From Streptomyces sp. NRRL WC-3742 (GTDB taxonomy: Bacteria; Actinomycetota; Actinomycetes; Streptomycetales; Streptomycetaceae), in NCBI RefSeq assembly GCF_000720635.1, contig NZ_JOCF01000030.1, forward strand, positions 40,263 through 104,262: a stretch of DNA of 64,000 nt. Direction: 5' to 3'. Below the pieces are notes generated by a model. It was not told the DNA's origin. It saw only the letters and a program-made list of their open reading frames with translations, and searched no databases. This document shows positions 15,849 to 24,750 of the stretch, piece by piece; position 1 is the stretch's first letter; the number at the start of each line of letters is the position of its first letter. Made by a program: the position numbers and the translations under genes.

Positions 15849-16712
15849 GTGGCACTGCGCCTGGGACCGCGTGAATTCGGCGACGACGAGCTGGTGATCA
15901 TGGCGATCGTCAACCGGACGCCCGACTCGTTCTTCGACAGGGGTGCGACCTTCGCCGACGAGGCCGCGTTCGCCGCCGCGGACCGGGCCGTGGCCGAGGG
16001 CGCGGCGATCCTGGACATCGGCGGGGTCAAGGCCGGGCCGGGTGACGAGGTCACCGTCGAGGAGGAGCTGCGGCGCACCGTGCCCTTCGTCGCGGAGCTG
16101 CGCAAGCGCCACCCCGAGGCCGTGATCAGCGTGGACACCTGGCGGCACGAGGTCGGCGAGGCGGTCTGCGAGGTGGGCGCGGACCTGCTGAACGACGCCT
16201 GGGGCGGCGTGGACCCGCGGCTGGCCGAGGTGGCCGCCCGGTACGGCGCCGGGCTGGTGTGCACCCACGCGGGCGGCGCCGAGCCGCGCACCCGGCCGCA
16301 CCGGGCCGGGTACGAGGACGTGATGGCGGACATCCTGCGGGTCACGGTGGGCCTGGCCGAGCGGGCGGTGGAGCTGGGCGTGCCGAGGGAGTCGGTGATC
16401 ATCGACCCCGGGCACGACTTCGGCAAGAACACCCGGCACTCCCTGGAGGCCACCCGGCGGCTGCCGGAGATGACGGCGACCGGCTTCCCCGTACTGGTCT
16501 CGCTCTCCAACAAGGACTTCGTCGGCGAGACCCTGGACAAGCCGGTGGACGAGCGCCTGCTGGGCACCCTGGCGACCACCGCGGTCTCGGCCTGGCTGGG
16601 CGCGCAGGTGTACCGGGTGCACCAGGTCGCCGAGACCCGGCAGGTGCTGGACATGGTCGCCTCGATCCGCGGAACCCGCCCCCCGGCGGTCGCCCGCCGG
16701 GGGCTGGCGTGA
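15849..16712 (+). CDS. folP2: Dihydropteroate synthase-like protein, FolP2 type
   Basis: A 287-residue TIM-barrel protein of the DHPS family. The first DHPS signature is recognisable (MAIVNRTPDSFFDRG), and later strands are kept (SVDTWRHEVG, LLNDAWGG). However, the loop that in true DHPS reads DIGGESTRPG is DIGGVKAGPG here, so the Ser-Thr-Arg that contacts substrates is missing. Mycobacterial FolP2 lacks DHPS activity, and its gene sits in the same neighbourhood (Rv1207). This is therefore probably not the folate enzyme. GTG 15849 follows GGAGGA. It is divergent from the DivIVA-domain gene. Confidence 0.85.
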   Translation: MALRLGPREFGDDELVIMAIVNRTPDSFFDRGATFADEAAFAAADRAVAEGAAILDIGGVKAGPGDEVTVEEELRRTVPFVAELRKRHPEAVISVDTWRHEVGEAVCEVGADLLNDAWGGVDPRLAEVAARYGAGLVCTHAGGAEPRTRPHRAGYEDVMADILRVTVGLAERAVELGVPRESVIIDPGHDFGKNTRHSLEATRRLPEMTATGFPVLVSLSNKDFVGETLDKPVDERLLGTLATTAVSAWLGAQVYRVHQVAETRQVLDMVASIRGTRPPAVARRGLA

Positions 16713-16742
16713 GGGGGCACCTTCTTCGGGCGCTCGCTCGCG

Positions 16743-17555
16743 CTAGATCCCGCCGGCGGACGGCCTACGGGTCTCGGCGAGGATCTTCATGACCTCGTCG
16801 ATCTCGTCGGTGATGTGGAACAGCTCCAGATCGTGCGGGGCCGCCTTGCCCTGCGCGACCAGGGTGTCCTTCAGCCACTCGTAGAGGCCGCCCCAGTAGG
16901 CGCTGCCGTAGAGGATCACCGGGAAGCGGGTGACCTTCTTCGTCTGCACCAGGGTGAGCGCCTCGAACAGCTCGTCCAGGGTGCCGAGGCCGCCGGGCAG
17001 GACCACGAAGCCCTGCGCGTACTTGACGAACATCGTCTTGCGGACGAAGAAGTAGCGGAAGTTCAGCCCGAGGTCGACGAACTCGTTGAGCCCCTGCTCG
17101 AAGGGCAGCTCGATGCCCAGGCCCACGCTCAGGCCCCCGGCCTCGGAGGCGCCGCGGTTGGCGGCTTCCATGGCGCCGGGGCCGCCGCCGGTGATCACCG
17201 CGTAGCCGGCCTCGGCGAGGGCCCGGCCGATGGCCACGCCCGCCTCGTACTCGGGCGAGTCGACCGGCGTCCGGGCGGAGCCGAACACGCTGATCGCGGG
17301 CGGGAGTTCGGCGAGGGCGCCGAAGCCCTCGACGAACTCGGAGGTGATCCGCAGCACCCGCCAGGGGTCGGTGTGCAGCCAGTCGGTGGGGCCGGTGGTG
17401 TCCAGCAGGCGCTGGTCCGTCGTGCTGGTGCCGACCTGGTCCCGGCGCACGAGCACCGGGCCCTTCTGCTTCTCGGGCCAGGCTTTCGTGGTTCGGGGCA
17501 CGCCGACCTGCTCGGGGCCGTGTCCGTAGTGCTTTTCGTCTCCTGTGCCTGTCAT
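16743..17555 (-). CDS. LOG-family (TIGR00730) Rossmann-fold protein
   Basis: A 270-residue protein of the LOG family, cytokinin riboside 5'-monophosphate phosphoribohydrolases that cleave nucleotide monophosphates to free bases. The motifs GGGPGAMEAANRGA near residue 132 and PGGLGTLDE near 197 are intact, including catalytic Arg and Glu. It carries a 75-residue N-terminal extension relative to short LOGs, typical of the actinobacterial group (Rv1205). A TAGGGT box 6 nt before ATG 17555 predicts a leaderless transcript. It lies downstream of dapE with a 122-nt gap. Confidence 0.9.
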   Translation of the reverse strand: MTGTGDEKHYGHGPEQVGVPRTTKAWPEKQKGPVLVRRDQVGTSTTDQRLLDTTGPTDWLHTDPWRVLRITSEFVEGFGALAELPPAISVFGSARTPVDSPEYEAGVAIGRALAEAGYAVITGGGPGAMEAANRGASEAGGLSVGLGIELPFEQGLNEFVDLGLNFRYFFVRKTMFVKYAQGFVVLPGGLGTLDELFEALTLVQTKKVTRFPVILYGSAYWGGLYEWLKDTLVAQGKAAPHDLELFHITDEIDEVMKILAETRRPSAGGI

Positions 17556-17561
17556 GACGAA

Positions 17562-17567
17562 ACCCTA
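17562..17567 (-). promoter_or_regulatory. -10 box of a leaderless promoter (LOG gene)
   Basis: TAGGGT on the minus strand, 6 nt before ATG 17555, with no Shine-Dalgarno. Confidence 0.5.
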
Positions 17568-17677
17568 CGCCCGGCCTCCCCCGTTTTCAGGCAACGGGGG
17601 AAGGTCGGTTGGGCATCCGGAGGGTTTCGTCTCGCTTGTGTCCCGCCCGCGTCCGGCCCGTGTACGGCCTGTTCGAA

Positions 17678-18754
17678 TCAGCTGGTCAGCCAGGCGCGCA
17701 GCCGGTCCTCGGTCTCGGCGATGGAGCTCAGCGAGCAGTGCTCGTTGCGCTTGTGGGCGAGGTCCGGGTCGCCGGGGCCGTAGTTGACGGCCGGGACGCC
17801 GAGGGCGCTGAACCGGGCGACGTCCGTCCAGCCGAACTTGGCGCGGGCGCGACCGCCGGTGGCCTCCAGGAAGGCCCGGGCGGCGGGCTGGGCGAGGCCC
17901 GGCAGGGCGCCGGGGGCGTAGTCGGTGACGGTGACCTCGAAGCCGTCGAAGACCTCGCGCACGTGCTTCTCGGCCTCGGCCTCGCTACGGTCGGGCGCGT
18001 AGCGGAAGTTGACCGTGACGACGCACTCGTCGGGGATCACGTTGCCGGCCACGCCGCCGTCGATCCGTACGGCGTTGAGGCCCTCGTGGTACTCCAGGCC
18101 GTCGATCTCCACCTTGCGCGCCTCGTAACGCGCGAGCCGGGTGAGCACCTCGGCGGCGTGGTGGATGGCGTTGTCGCCGAGCCAGCTGCGGGCGGCGTGG
18201 GCGCGCACGCCGGTGAGGCGGATCTGCGCCCGCAGGGTGCCCTGGCAGCCGCCCTCGACCATGGCGCCGCTGGGCTCCATCAGCACCGCGAAGTCGGCGG
18301 TCAGCCAGTCGGGGTGGTCCTTGACGAGGTGGCCGAGGCCGTTGCGGTGGGCCTCCACCTCCTCGCAGTCGTAGAAGACGTAGGTCAGGTCGCGGTTGGG
18401 CTCGGTCAGGGTGGCGGCCAGGCGCAGCTGGACGGCGACGCCGGACTTCATGTCGGAGGTGCCGCAGCCGTAGAGGAGGTCGCCGTCGACGTACGAGGGC
18501 AGGTTGTCGGCGATCGGGACGGTGTCCAGGTGGCCGGCGAGCAGGACGCGCTCCTTGCGGCCCAGGTCGGTGCGGGCGACCACGTTGTTGCCGTGGCGGT
18601 CCACGGTGAGGTGCGGGTAGGCGCGCAGGGCGGCTTCGACGGCGTCGGCGAGGGCCTGCTCGTCGCCGCTCACCGAGGGGAAGTCGACGAGGCGGGCGGT
18701 CAGCGTGCCGCCGTCGAGAGTCAGGTCCAGGGGCGTCGGGTTCGGGCTGCTCAT
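17678..18754 (-). CDS. dapE: Succinyl-diaminopimelate desuccinylase
   Basis: A 358-residue M20-family metallohydrolase that releases diaminopimelate from its N-succinyl form, the step before lysine and peptidoglycan DAP. Metal ligands and catalytic residues appear in order: [17 protein letters not shown] (metal-bridging Asp), [11 protein letters not shown] (catalytic Glu pair) and HKRNEHCSL near the C-terminus. The dapC aminotransferase of the same pathway lies 3.6 kb away. ATG 18754 is preceded by TAGGCT at 7 nt and no Shine-Dalgarno, hence probably leaderless. It is divergent from the transglycosylase-like gene. Confidence 0.93.
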   Translation of the reverse strand: MSSPNPTPLDLTLDGGTLTARLVDFPSVSGDEQALADAVEAALRAYPHLTVDRHGNNVVARTDLGRKERVLLAGHLDTVPIADNLPSYVDGDLLYGCGTSDMKSGVAVQLRLAATLTEPNRDLTYVFYDCEEVEAHRNGLGHLVKDHPDWLTADFAVLMEPSGAMVEGGCQGTLRAQIRLTGVRAHAARSWLGDNAIHHAAEVLTRLARYEARKVEIDGLEYHEGLNAVRIDGGVAGNVIPDECVVTVNFRYAPDRSEAEAEKHVREVFDGFEVTVTDYAPGALPGLAQPAARAFLEATGGRARAKFGWTDVARFSALGVPAVNYGPGDPDLAHKRNEHCSLSSIAETEDRLRAWLTS

Positions 18755-18761
18755 GCGCGCC

Positions 18762-18767
18762 AGCCTA
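18762..18767 (-). promoter_or_regulatory. -10 box of a leaderless promoter (dapE)
   Basis: TAGGCT on the minus strand, 7 nt before ATG 18754. Confidence 0.5.
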
Positions 18768-18911
18768 GCCCTCGCGGTACGGCGCCCCTGCGGGCATCCG
18801 GAGCGGGCCGTAGGGACACGGGTCGGGAACGGAACGGCAACCGGCGGCGCCGCACATCCGTCCGAGTGGGTACGGTGTCGGATCAAGGAAGCAGGCGCGA
18901 GAGGGGCGACG

Positions 18912-19988
18912 GTGGCCAGGAAAAGGCGCGACGAGGATCTGGGCGACGAGGAGTCGGCGCCCGCCCGTCGCGGTCCGCTGCGCGCGCTGTTGTCGGTGCT
19001 GATCGGGCTGCTGGGCCTGGCCCTGGTCGCGGGGCTGGCGGTGGCCACCGTCTGGTGGTTCGGGTTCCGGCAGGGCGAGGCCGAGGGCTGCACGGTGAAG
19101 ACGGCCAACGGCAGCGGGACCCTGGAGCTGCCGCAGGCGGCCAACGCGGCGACGATCGCCGCCGTGGCGCGCTCGCGGGGCCTGCCCGACCGGGCGACGA
19201 CGATCTCGCTGGCGACGGCGATGCAGGAGTCCAAGCTGCGCAACCTCGCGGGCGGCGACCGGGACTCGATCGGCCTGTTCCAGCAGCGCCCGTCGATGGG
19301 CTGGGGCACCCCGGCGCAGATCGCCGACCCGGTGTACGCGACCAACAAGTTCCTCGACGGCCTGGTGAAGGTGAACGGGTACACCCTGCTGCCGCTGACC
19401 GACGCGGCGCAGGCCGTGCAGAAGAGCGGCTACCCGCAGGCGTACGCCAAGCACGAGACCAAGGCGACGCTGCTGACCTCGGCGCTGGCCGGCCGGGCGC
19501 CCGGCTCGTTCTCCTGCGTGGTGCACGACTACGCCAAGCCGGACCCGGCGGACACCTCCTCCCCCTCCCCCACCGCGGGCGCCACCGCGAGCCCGACCGC
19601 GGCCGCGGCCGCGCAGCCGGACCGCACGCAGGTGCTCTCCGACCGGGTGCGCCGGGAGTTCGGCCGCGCGGTCACCCCGGCCACCGGCTACACCTCGACG
19701 ATCAAGGGCGCGGAGAACGCCGTCTCCCTCACCCCGGACCCGGCCAACGCCGCGCTCACCTCCTCCTCGGACGGCACGGCCGGCGCCGGGGTGGACGCGG
19801 AGCGGGCGAGCGGCTGGGCGGTGGCGCACTGGGCGGTGGCCCAGGCGCAGCAGCTGGGCATCGCGACGGTGGCCTACGACGGGAAGATCTGGAGCAAGGA
19901 CGCGTCGGAGGACGGCTGGCGCACGCAGTCCTCGGGGACGTCGACCAAGCTCGTTCAGGTCACCCTGGCCCCGTACGGGAAGAGCTGA
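18912..19988 (+). CDS. Membrane-anchored lytic-transglycosylase-like protein
   Basis: A 358-residue protein. Residues about 25-47 form one membrane helix ([20 protein letters not shown]) after a charged cytoplasmic start. The extracellular part carries a lysozyme-like segment: [19 protein letters not shown] with a candidate catalytic Glu, then [16 protein letters not shown] Thr/Ser/Pro linker of ~30 residues follows at about 215-245, then a second ~100-residue domain. It is probably a peptidoglycan-active or cell-wall-binding protein; database names such as heavy metal transporter are unsupported by the sequence. GTG 18912 follows GAGAGGGG. TACGGT at 18871-18876 is a candidate -10. Confidence 0.75.
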   Translation: MARKRRDEDLGDEESAPARRGPLRALLSVLIGLLGLALVAGLAVATVWWFGFRQGEAEGCTVKTANGSGTLELPQAANAATIAAVARSRGLPDRATTISLATAMQESKLRNLAGGDRDSIGLFQQRPSMGWGTPAQIADPVYATNKFLDGLVKVNGYTLLPLTDAAQAVQKSGYPQAYAKHETKATLLTSALAGRAPGSFSCVVHDYAKPDPADTSSPSPTAGATASPTAAAAAQPDRTQVLSDRVRREFGRAVTPATGYTSTIKGAENAVSLTPDPANAALTSSSDGTAGAGVDAERASGWAVAHWAVAQAQQLGIATVAYDGKIWSKDASEDGWRTQSSGTSTKLVQVTLAPYGKS

Positions 19989-20148
19989 CGCACTCACGTT
20001 CGGGTTACGGCCGGTCGGGTGATTCTGGTCAACCCCGGTGGACGGGGCACCTGTTCCGGCGGACCCGGGTGGAGAACCGTCACTTCCCTTGACCCTGGCC
20101 CGTTCCGCGGCGCCCCCACGGCCCCTCGAGGGCACCCGAGGATGGTCA

Positions 20149-20170
20149 TACAATCTGACGATCAGTCAGA
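20149..20170 (+). promoter_or_regulatory. -10 box overlapping a 17-bp operator-like palindrome
   Basis: TACAAT at 20149-20154 looks like a vegetative -10. It merges into the inverted repeat TCTGAC-GATCA-GTCAGA at 20154-20170, whose 6-bp arms are perfect. Binding there would occlude the transcription start of the secreted-protein gene at 20294, leaving a leader of about 130 nt. The remainder of the 305-nt gap 19989-20293 shows nothing else I can name. Confidence 0.45.
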
Positions 20171-20293
20171 CACTTTCCTTGCTCCGGCCGAAACCTTCTG
20201 GCTTCTCAAGCGGTAACAACGTCGTCCGCCCGGTCGTCCATTCGGCCGTCCTCCGGCGGACGGGACGGACCCAGACCCCCTTCGAGGAGCCCC

Positions 20294-21070
20294 ATGTCTC
20301 ACCCCCTCACGCGTCGGATCGCCCAGGCCGCGCTCATCGTGGCGGCCGGAGCGACCCCGCTGGTCGCGGCCGGCTCCGCGTCCGCCGTGGGCGGAGACGC
20401 CCTGCTGCCCAAGAGCGATCTCGCGGCGCCTCTCGGCCAGCTGACCAACACCGACACCGGTTCCACCCTCCAGCACACCACCCACCAGCTCGGCCAGGCC
20501 GCGGGCAACACCGGCGCGGCCACCGTCGCCGCCGGCGTACCGGCCTCGGCCGACGCCGCCGGCAACATCGTCGCCCACCAGCTCCCCGAGGCGAACGAGA
20601 AGGCCAGCTCGGTCACCGCGCCGGTCGACCAGACCGCCGCCACCACCGGCCAGCTCGCGGGCGTGACCCCGAAGGTCGCCTCCGCCCTGGCCGGCAAGCT
20701 CGGCGAGGCCGTCACCGGCAAGGGCATGGGCACCCGCAGCGCCAACGCCGGCTCCAGCCCGGTCGGCGGGCTCGCCCAGGCGGGCTCCGTCGCCCAGGGC
20801 CTGCCCGGGGCCGACAAGCTCTCCGGCGCCGTCCCGAGCACCAGCGCCGTCACCGACGCGCTGCCGCTCGGCTCGGTGGAGCGCGCCCTGCCCGCGGGCC
20901 TGCCCGGCACCGACGTCCTGGGCCTGGCGCAGCACGGCTCGGCCAACCGCCTCGGCGGCGCCGACCTCGGCCCGAACAACCCGCTGTCCGGCCTCACCGG
21001 CGCGCTCGGCCCCGTCGGGGGCCTGCTGCACGGCGTGAACGGCGGCAGCATCAGCGGCCTGCCGCTCTAG
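20294..21070 (+). CDS. Secreted Ala/Gly-rich protein of unknown function
   Basis: A 258-residue protein with a Sec signal peptide: basic MSHPLTRRIAQ, hydrophobic core, likely cleavage after GSASA near residue 32. The mature part is rich in Ala, Gly, Ser, Thr and Leu without Cys, has no membrane anchor and no recognisable domain. It resembles uncharacterised streptomycete secreted proteins that are misnamed ATP-binding; no P-loop is present. ATG 20294 follows GAGGAG. It is a single-gene unit with a palindromic operator at its promoter and a strong terminator after it. Confidence 0.75.
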   Translation: MSHPLTRRIAQAALIVAAGATPLVAAGSASAVGGDALLPKSDLAAPLGQLTNTDTGSTLQHTTHQLGQAAGNTGAATVAAGVPASADAAGNIVAHQLPEANEKASSVTAPVDQTAATTGQLAGVTPKVASALAGKLGEAVTGKGMGTRSANAGSSPVGGLAQAGSVAQGLPGADKLSGAVPSTSAVTDALPLGSVERALPAGLPGTDVLGLAQHGSANRLGGADLGPNNPLSGLTGALGPVGGLLHGVNGGSISGLPL

Positions 21071-21131
21071 GACGGCCGCCGGTCCGACCGGCTGCCGGGC
21101 GCTCGGTCTCGTTCAATCGGCGCTCACGACG

Positions 21132-21163
21132 GTGGGGCCGGTGTCCTCGGACACCGGCCCCAC
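21132..21163. terminator. Bidirectional terminator, 14-15-bp stem
   Basis: Arms 21132-21146 and 21149-21163 are perfect complements; the effective loop is 4 nt. It separates the secreted-protein gene from convergent dapC. Confidence 0.75.
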
Positions 21164-21178
21164 ACGTGTGCCTTCACC

Positions 21179-22333
21179 TCACCGCTGACGCGCGGCGTTC
21201 AGCCGTTCCACGGCCGAGGCCACCCGCTCGTCGGTCGCGGTGAACGCGACCCGCACGAACCGGTCCCCCGCGGGCCCGTAGAAGTCCCCGGGCGCCACCA
21301 GGATGCCCAGCTCGGCCAGTTCGGCCACGGTCTCCCAGCAGGGCCGGTCCTGGGTCGCCCACAGGTACAGGCTCGCCTCGGAGTGCTCGACCCGGAAGCC
21401 GTACGCCTCCAGTGCGGTGCGCAGCGCCGCCCGCCGGGCCGCGTAGCGCTCGCGCTGCTCGGTCACGTGCGCGTCGTCCGCGAGCGCGGCGATCGTCGCC
21501 GCCTGCACGGGCGCCGGCACGATCATGCCGCCGTGCTTGCGCACCTCCAGCAGCTCCTTGACGACCACCTCGTCGCCCGCGACGAAGGAGGCGCGGTAGC
21601 CGGCCAGGTTGGAGCGCTTGGAGAGCGAGTGGACGGTCAGCAGCCCCTCGTGGCCGCCGCCGCACACCTCGGGGTGCAGGACGGAGACCGGCTCGGCCTC
21701 CCAGCCCAGCTCCAGGTAGCACTCGTCGCTGACCAGCAGCGCCCGGTGCTCCCGGGCCCAGGCCACGAGGCGGCGCAGCTCGTCCGCGCCGAGCACCCGG
21801 CCGGTCGGGTTGGACGGCGAGTTCACCCAGATCAGGCGCACCCGGGAGCCGTCCAGCTCGTCCACCGAGTCGTACGCGACGGGCTCGGCGCCGCACAGCA
21901 GCGCGCCCACCTCGTACGTGGGGTACGCGAGGCGCGGGTAGGCCACCTGGTCGCCGGGGCCGAGGCCCAGCTGCGTGGGCAGCCAGGCCACCAGCTCCTT
22001 GGAGCCGACCGTCGGCAGGACGGCCTGCGGGCCGATCTCGGCGCCGACCCGGCGGTGCAGCCAGCCGGCGATCGCCTGGCGCAGCTCCAGCGGGCCCCAG
22101 ACGGTGGGGTAGCCGGGGGTGTCGGTGTTGGCGGCCAGCGCCTTCTGGATCACCTCGGGGACCGGGTCCACCGGGGTGCCGACGGAGAAGTCGCACAGGC
22201 CGCGCGGGTGGGCGAGCGCGGTGGCCTTGTACGGCTCCAGCTTGTCCCAGGGGAAGACCGGGAGCAGATCGGAAACGCGGCGCGCCGCCCCCGGGTGGCC
22301 CGGGAACGGCGCGTGCGTGCTGTTGGTAGTCAC
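21179..22333 (-). CDS. dapC: Succinyldiaminopimelate transaminase
   Basis: A 384-residue fold-type I PLP aminotransferase. The PLP lysine lies in HSLSKRSNLAGYRASF. The substrate-binding NSPSNPTGRV segment (Asn) and DECYLELGW (PLP-contacting Asp/Tyr) are in the expected order. Context (fdxA directly upstream, dapE nearby) is the standard actinobacterial dapC locus; it converts N-succinyl-2-amino-6-ketopimelate to N-succinyl-DAP. GTG 22333 was chosen because homologues begin just before PGHPGAARRVSDLLPVFPWD. Longer extensions run into fdxA. The 20-nt gap to fdxA implies one transcript. Confidence 0.92.
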   Translation of the reverse strand: MTTNSTHAPFPGHPGAARRVSDLLPVFPWDKLEPYKATALAHPRGLCDFSVGTPVDPVPEVIQKALAANTDTPGYPTVWGPLELRQAIAGWLHRRVGAEIGPQAVLPTVGSKELVAWLPTQLGLGPGDQVAYPRLAYPTYEVGALLCGAEPVAYDSVDELDGSRVRLIWVNSPSNPTGRVLGADELRRLVAWAREHRALLVSDECYLELGWEAEPVSVLHPEVCGGGHEGLLTVHSLSKRSNLAGYRASFVAGDEVVVKELLEVRKHGGMIVPAPVQAATIAALADDAHVTEQRERYAARRAALRTALEAYGFRVEHSEASLYLWATQDRPCWETVAELAELGILVAPGDFYGPAGDRFVRVAFTATDERVASAVERLNAARQR

Positions 22334-22353
22334 AGCTGGAAATCCACCGCTCG

Positions 22354-22680
22354 TCAGTGGTCGGCGTTCTGCGGCGGAAGGGCGGCGATGAACGGGTGGT
22401 CCCGCTCGATCAGGCCCAGCTTCGAGGCGCCACCGGGCGAACCCAGGTCGTCGAAGAACTCGACGTTCGCCTTGTAGTAGTCCTTCCACTCCTCCGGAGT
22501 GTCGTCCTCGTAGAAGATCGCCTCGACCGGGCAGACCGGCTCGCACGCGCCACAGTCGACACACTCATCCGGGTGGATGTAGAGCGATCGCTCGCCCTCG
22601 TAGATGCAGTCAACCGGGCACTCTTCGATGCACGCCTTGTCCTTGACGTCGACACAAGGCTGCGCGATGACGTAGGTCAC
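22354..22680 (-). CDS. fdxA: Seven-iron ferredoxin
   Basis: A 108-residue ferredoxin of the actinobacterial 3Fe-4S/4Fe-4S type. Cysteines occur in CVDVKDKACIEECPVDC (first cluster region) and CVDCGACEPVCP (second), followed by the conserved EWKDYYKANVEFFDDLGSP. It serves as a cytosolic electron carrier. The GTG start at 22680 is positioned behind GAGGAGG. It is the first gene of the fdxA-dapC operon. The divergent GNAT gene starts 133 nt away. Confidence 0.95.
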   Translation of the reverse strand: MTYVIAQPCVDVKDKACIEECPVDCIYEGERSLYIHPDECVDCGACEPVCPVEAIFYEDDTPEEWKDYYKANVEFFDDLGSPGGASKLGLIERDHPFIAALPPQNADH

Positions 22681-22813
22681 GCTGTCGTTCCTCCTCGGAA
22701 GGGCCGTGTGGCGGCCCGTTCTGTTCTACTCGCGTGCGCGGTGAGCGCGGCGTCGTCGATGCCCGCCCCTAGTATCGCGGGTCGGGGACCGCAAATGCAC
22801 AGGAGGTGGCCAG

Positions 22814-23827
22814 ATGATCGCCGAAGGCCCGGTGGAGAGCCGTCCGGAGGTCCGGATAGATCGCTCTGACGTGGGACGACGAGTGTCCGTCCGGCGCATC
22901 TCGGAGTTCGTGGACGACCGGCCGGTGTTCCGCGATTCGATCGGCGTGCTCACATCGTGGGACGACGCCGGGCTGACCGTCACCCCCCGGATCGGGGAGC
23001 CGGTCTCCTTCCCCGAACGTCTGCTGGTCGCGGGCAAGACCGTACCGGTGTTCCCCGCGCGGCGGGCCCCGCTGCCCGCCGCCACGCCCGTCGAACTCCA
23101 GCGCATCGCCGGGCGCGGGTGGCCCGCCGTCGAGCAGGAGCGGCTCGGCGAGTGGACGCTGCGGGCCGCCGCCGGGTTCACCCGGCGGGCCAACTCCGTC
23201 CAGGCGCTCGGCGAACCGGGCCTGCCGCTGCCTCAGGCCCTGGACGCCGTCCGGCGGTGGTACGCGGCGCGCGGGCTGCCCGCGTACGTCGAGGTGATCG
23301 AGCCCGGCTCGCCCGAGGCCCTGCGCGCCGAACTCGACCGGCTCGGGGCGGCGCTGGCGCCCACGCTGGTCCGGGTCGCACCGCTGGCCGGGCTCACCCG
23401 GATCGGGGCGGGGCACGAGCGCGTACGGCTGTCGCGGACGGCGGGGGCCTCCTGGATGTCGGTGTACCGGCGGGTCGGCGAGGACGCGGCGGTGGAGGAG
23501 GCCGCGCGCAAGGTGCTGCACGGCGGGCCCTCGGTCTGGTTCGCGAGCGTCCCCGGCGCCGCCGGGCAGCCGCCGCTGGCCATCGGGCGCTGCGTGGTCG
23601 ACGGGCCCTGGGCGTGCTTCGGCGCCATCGAGGTCCAGCCGTACGCGCGGCGGGCGGGGCTCGCGACGGCGGTCATGGCGGTGCTCGCGGGGCGGGCCGC
23701 CGAGGAGGGGGCGACCGGGGCGTACCTCCAGGTCGAGGCGGAGAACGCGGGGGCGATCGCCCTGTACGACGGACTGGGGTTCACGACCAGTCACACTTAC
23801 CACTACGCGCTTCTTCCGCAGCCGTAG
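22814..23827 (+). CDS. GNAT-family N-acetyltransferase with N-terminal beta domain
   Basis: A 337-residue protein. Residues about 15-80 form a small SH3-like beta domain (VGRRVSVRRISEFVDDRP, VLTSWDDAGLTVTPR). Residues about 105-335 are a GNAT acetyltransferase region whose acetyl-CoA-binding segment is CFGAIEVQPYARRAGLATAV. The C-terminal motif NAGAIALYDGLGFTTSHTYH is typical of the fold. The acceptor substrate is unknown. ATG 22814 follows GGAGG. It is divergent from fdxA and followed by the SirB1-like gene after 49 nt on the same strand. Confidence 0.85.
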   Translation: MIAEGPVESRPEVRIDRSDVGRRVSVRRISEFVDDRPVFRDSIGVLTSWDDAGLTVTPRIGEPVSFPERLLVAGKTVPVFPARRAPLPAATPVELQRIAGRGWPAVEQERLGEWTLRAAAGFTRRANSVQALGEPGLPLPQALDAVRRWYAARGLPAYVEVIEPGSPEALRAELDRLGAALAPTLVRVAPLAGLTRIGAGHERVRLSRTAGASWMSVYRRVGEDAAVEEAARKVLHGGPSVWFASVPGAAGQPPLAIGRCVVDGPWACFGAIEVQPYARRAGLATAVMAVLAGRAAEEGATGAYLQVEAENAGAIALYDGLGFTTSHTYHYALLPQP

Positions 23828-23876
23828 CCGCCTTCCCGTTTCCGCCTCCCGCCGTACGAAAGCCGTCGCCGTCACC

Positions 23877-24734
23877 GTGACCGAGCAGAGCAGAGACCGC
23901 TTCCGGACCGCCGCCCGCGCCGAGCAGCCCGACCCGGTGCTGCTCTGCCTGCTCGCCGCCACCGAGCACGGGCCGGAACCCACCGAGGCCGTCGGCACGG
24001 ACGAGCTGCTCGCCGCCTGCGAGGCCGCGCTCGACCGGCACGCGGGCGCCGTCCGCCGCGCCGTCGCCGAACGGCTGCCGACCGGGCCCGAGGAGACCGC
24101 CGCCCTGCTCGCGGCCGTCCTCGGCGGGCGGGAGCGCTTCCACGGGCGGCAGTCCGACTACCGGCGGCTGGAATCCTCGCTGCTGCCCGAGGTGCTGCGG
24201 CGGCGGCGCGGGCTGCCGATCATGCTGTCCCTGGTCTGGATGGAGGTCGGGCGCCGCGCCGGGCTGGCCGTCCACGGCATCGCGCTGCCCGGGCACTTCA
24301 TCGTCGCGGTCGGCGGCCCGGGCGGCGGCGGGGAGTTCGTCCTCGCCGACCCCTTCCACGGCGGCCGACTGCTCGACCCCGCCGACGTCGAACACCTGGT
24401 GGCCGCCGCCGGACACCCGTACGGCCCCGAGCTCCTCACCCCCGCCCAGCCGTTGGACATCGTGCTGCGAGTCCTCGGCAACATCCGCGCCTGGGCCTCC
24501 GACCGCCCCGAACACGCCCGCACCCAGCTCTGGGCCACCGAACTCGCCCTGCTCCTGCCGCGTCACCCCGCCCAGTTGCGGCTGGAACGGGCCGAACTGC
24601 TCGTCCGGATGGGCGACTTCCTCGGCGGCTCGGCCGAGATGGACGACTACGCGCAGATCCTGGACACCTTCGACCCGGACACGGCCGCCAAGGTCCGCCA
24701 GGAGGCGCGGGCGGCCAGACACCGGCTCAACTGA
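23877..24734 (+). CDS. SirB1/transglutaminase-like protein
   Basis: A 285-residue protein of the SirB1 N-terminal/transglutaminase-like family. The central segment RRRRGLPIMLSLVWMEVGRRAG followed by GIALPGHFIVAV (His) and FVLADPFHGGRLL (Asp) matches the family core. A Cys nucleophile is not evident at the usual place, so peptidase activity is doubtful. The C-terminal third is helical and TPR-like (LALLLPRHPAQLRLERAELL). The GTG start at 23877 has no strong ribosome-binding site. It is convergent with the response regulator gene, 16 nt apart. Confidence 0.8.
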   Translation: MTEQSRDRFRTAARAEQPDPVLLCLLAATEHGPEPTEAVGTDELLAACEAALDRHAGAVRRAVAERLPTGPEETAALLAAVLGGRERFHGRQSDYRRLESSLLPEVLRRRRGLPIMLSLVWMEVGRRAGLAVHGIALPGHFIVAVGGPGGGGEFVLADPFHGGRLLDPADVEHLVAAAGHPYGPELLTPAQPLDIVLRVLGNIRAWASDRPEHARTQLWATELALLLPRHPAQLRLERAELLVRMGDFLGGSAEMDDYAQILDTFDPDTAAKVRQEARAARHRLN

Positions 24735-24750
24735 GGCTTCTCACAAGGCT

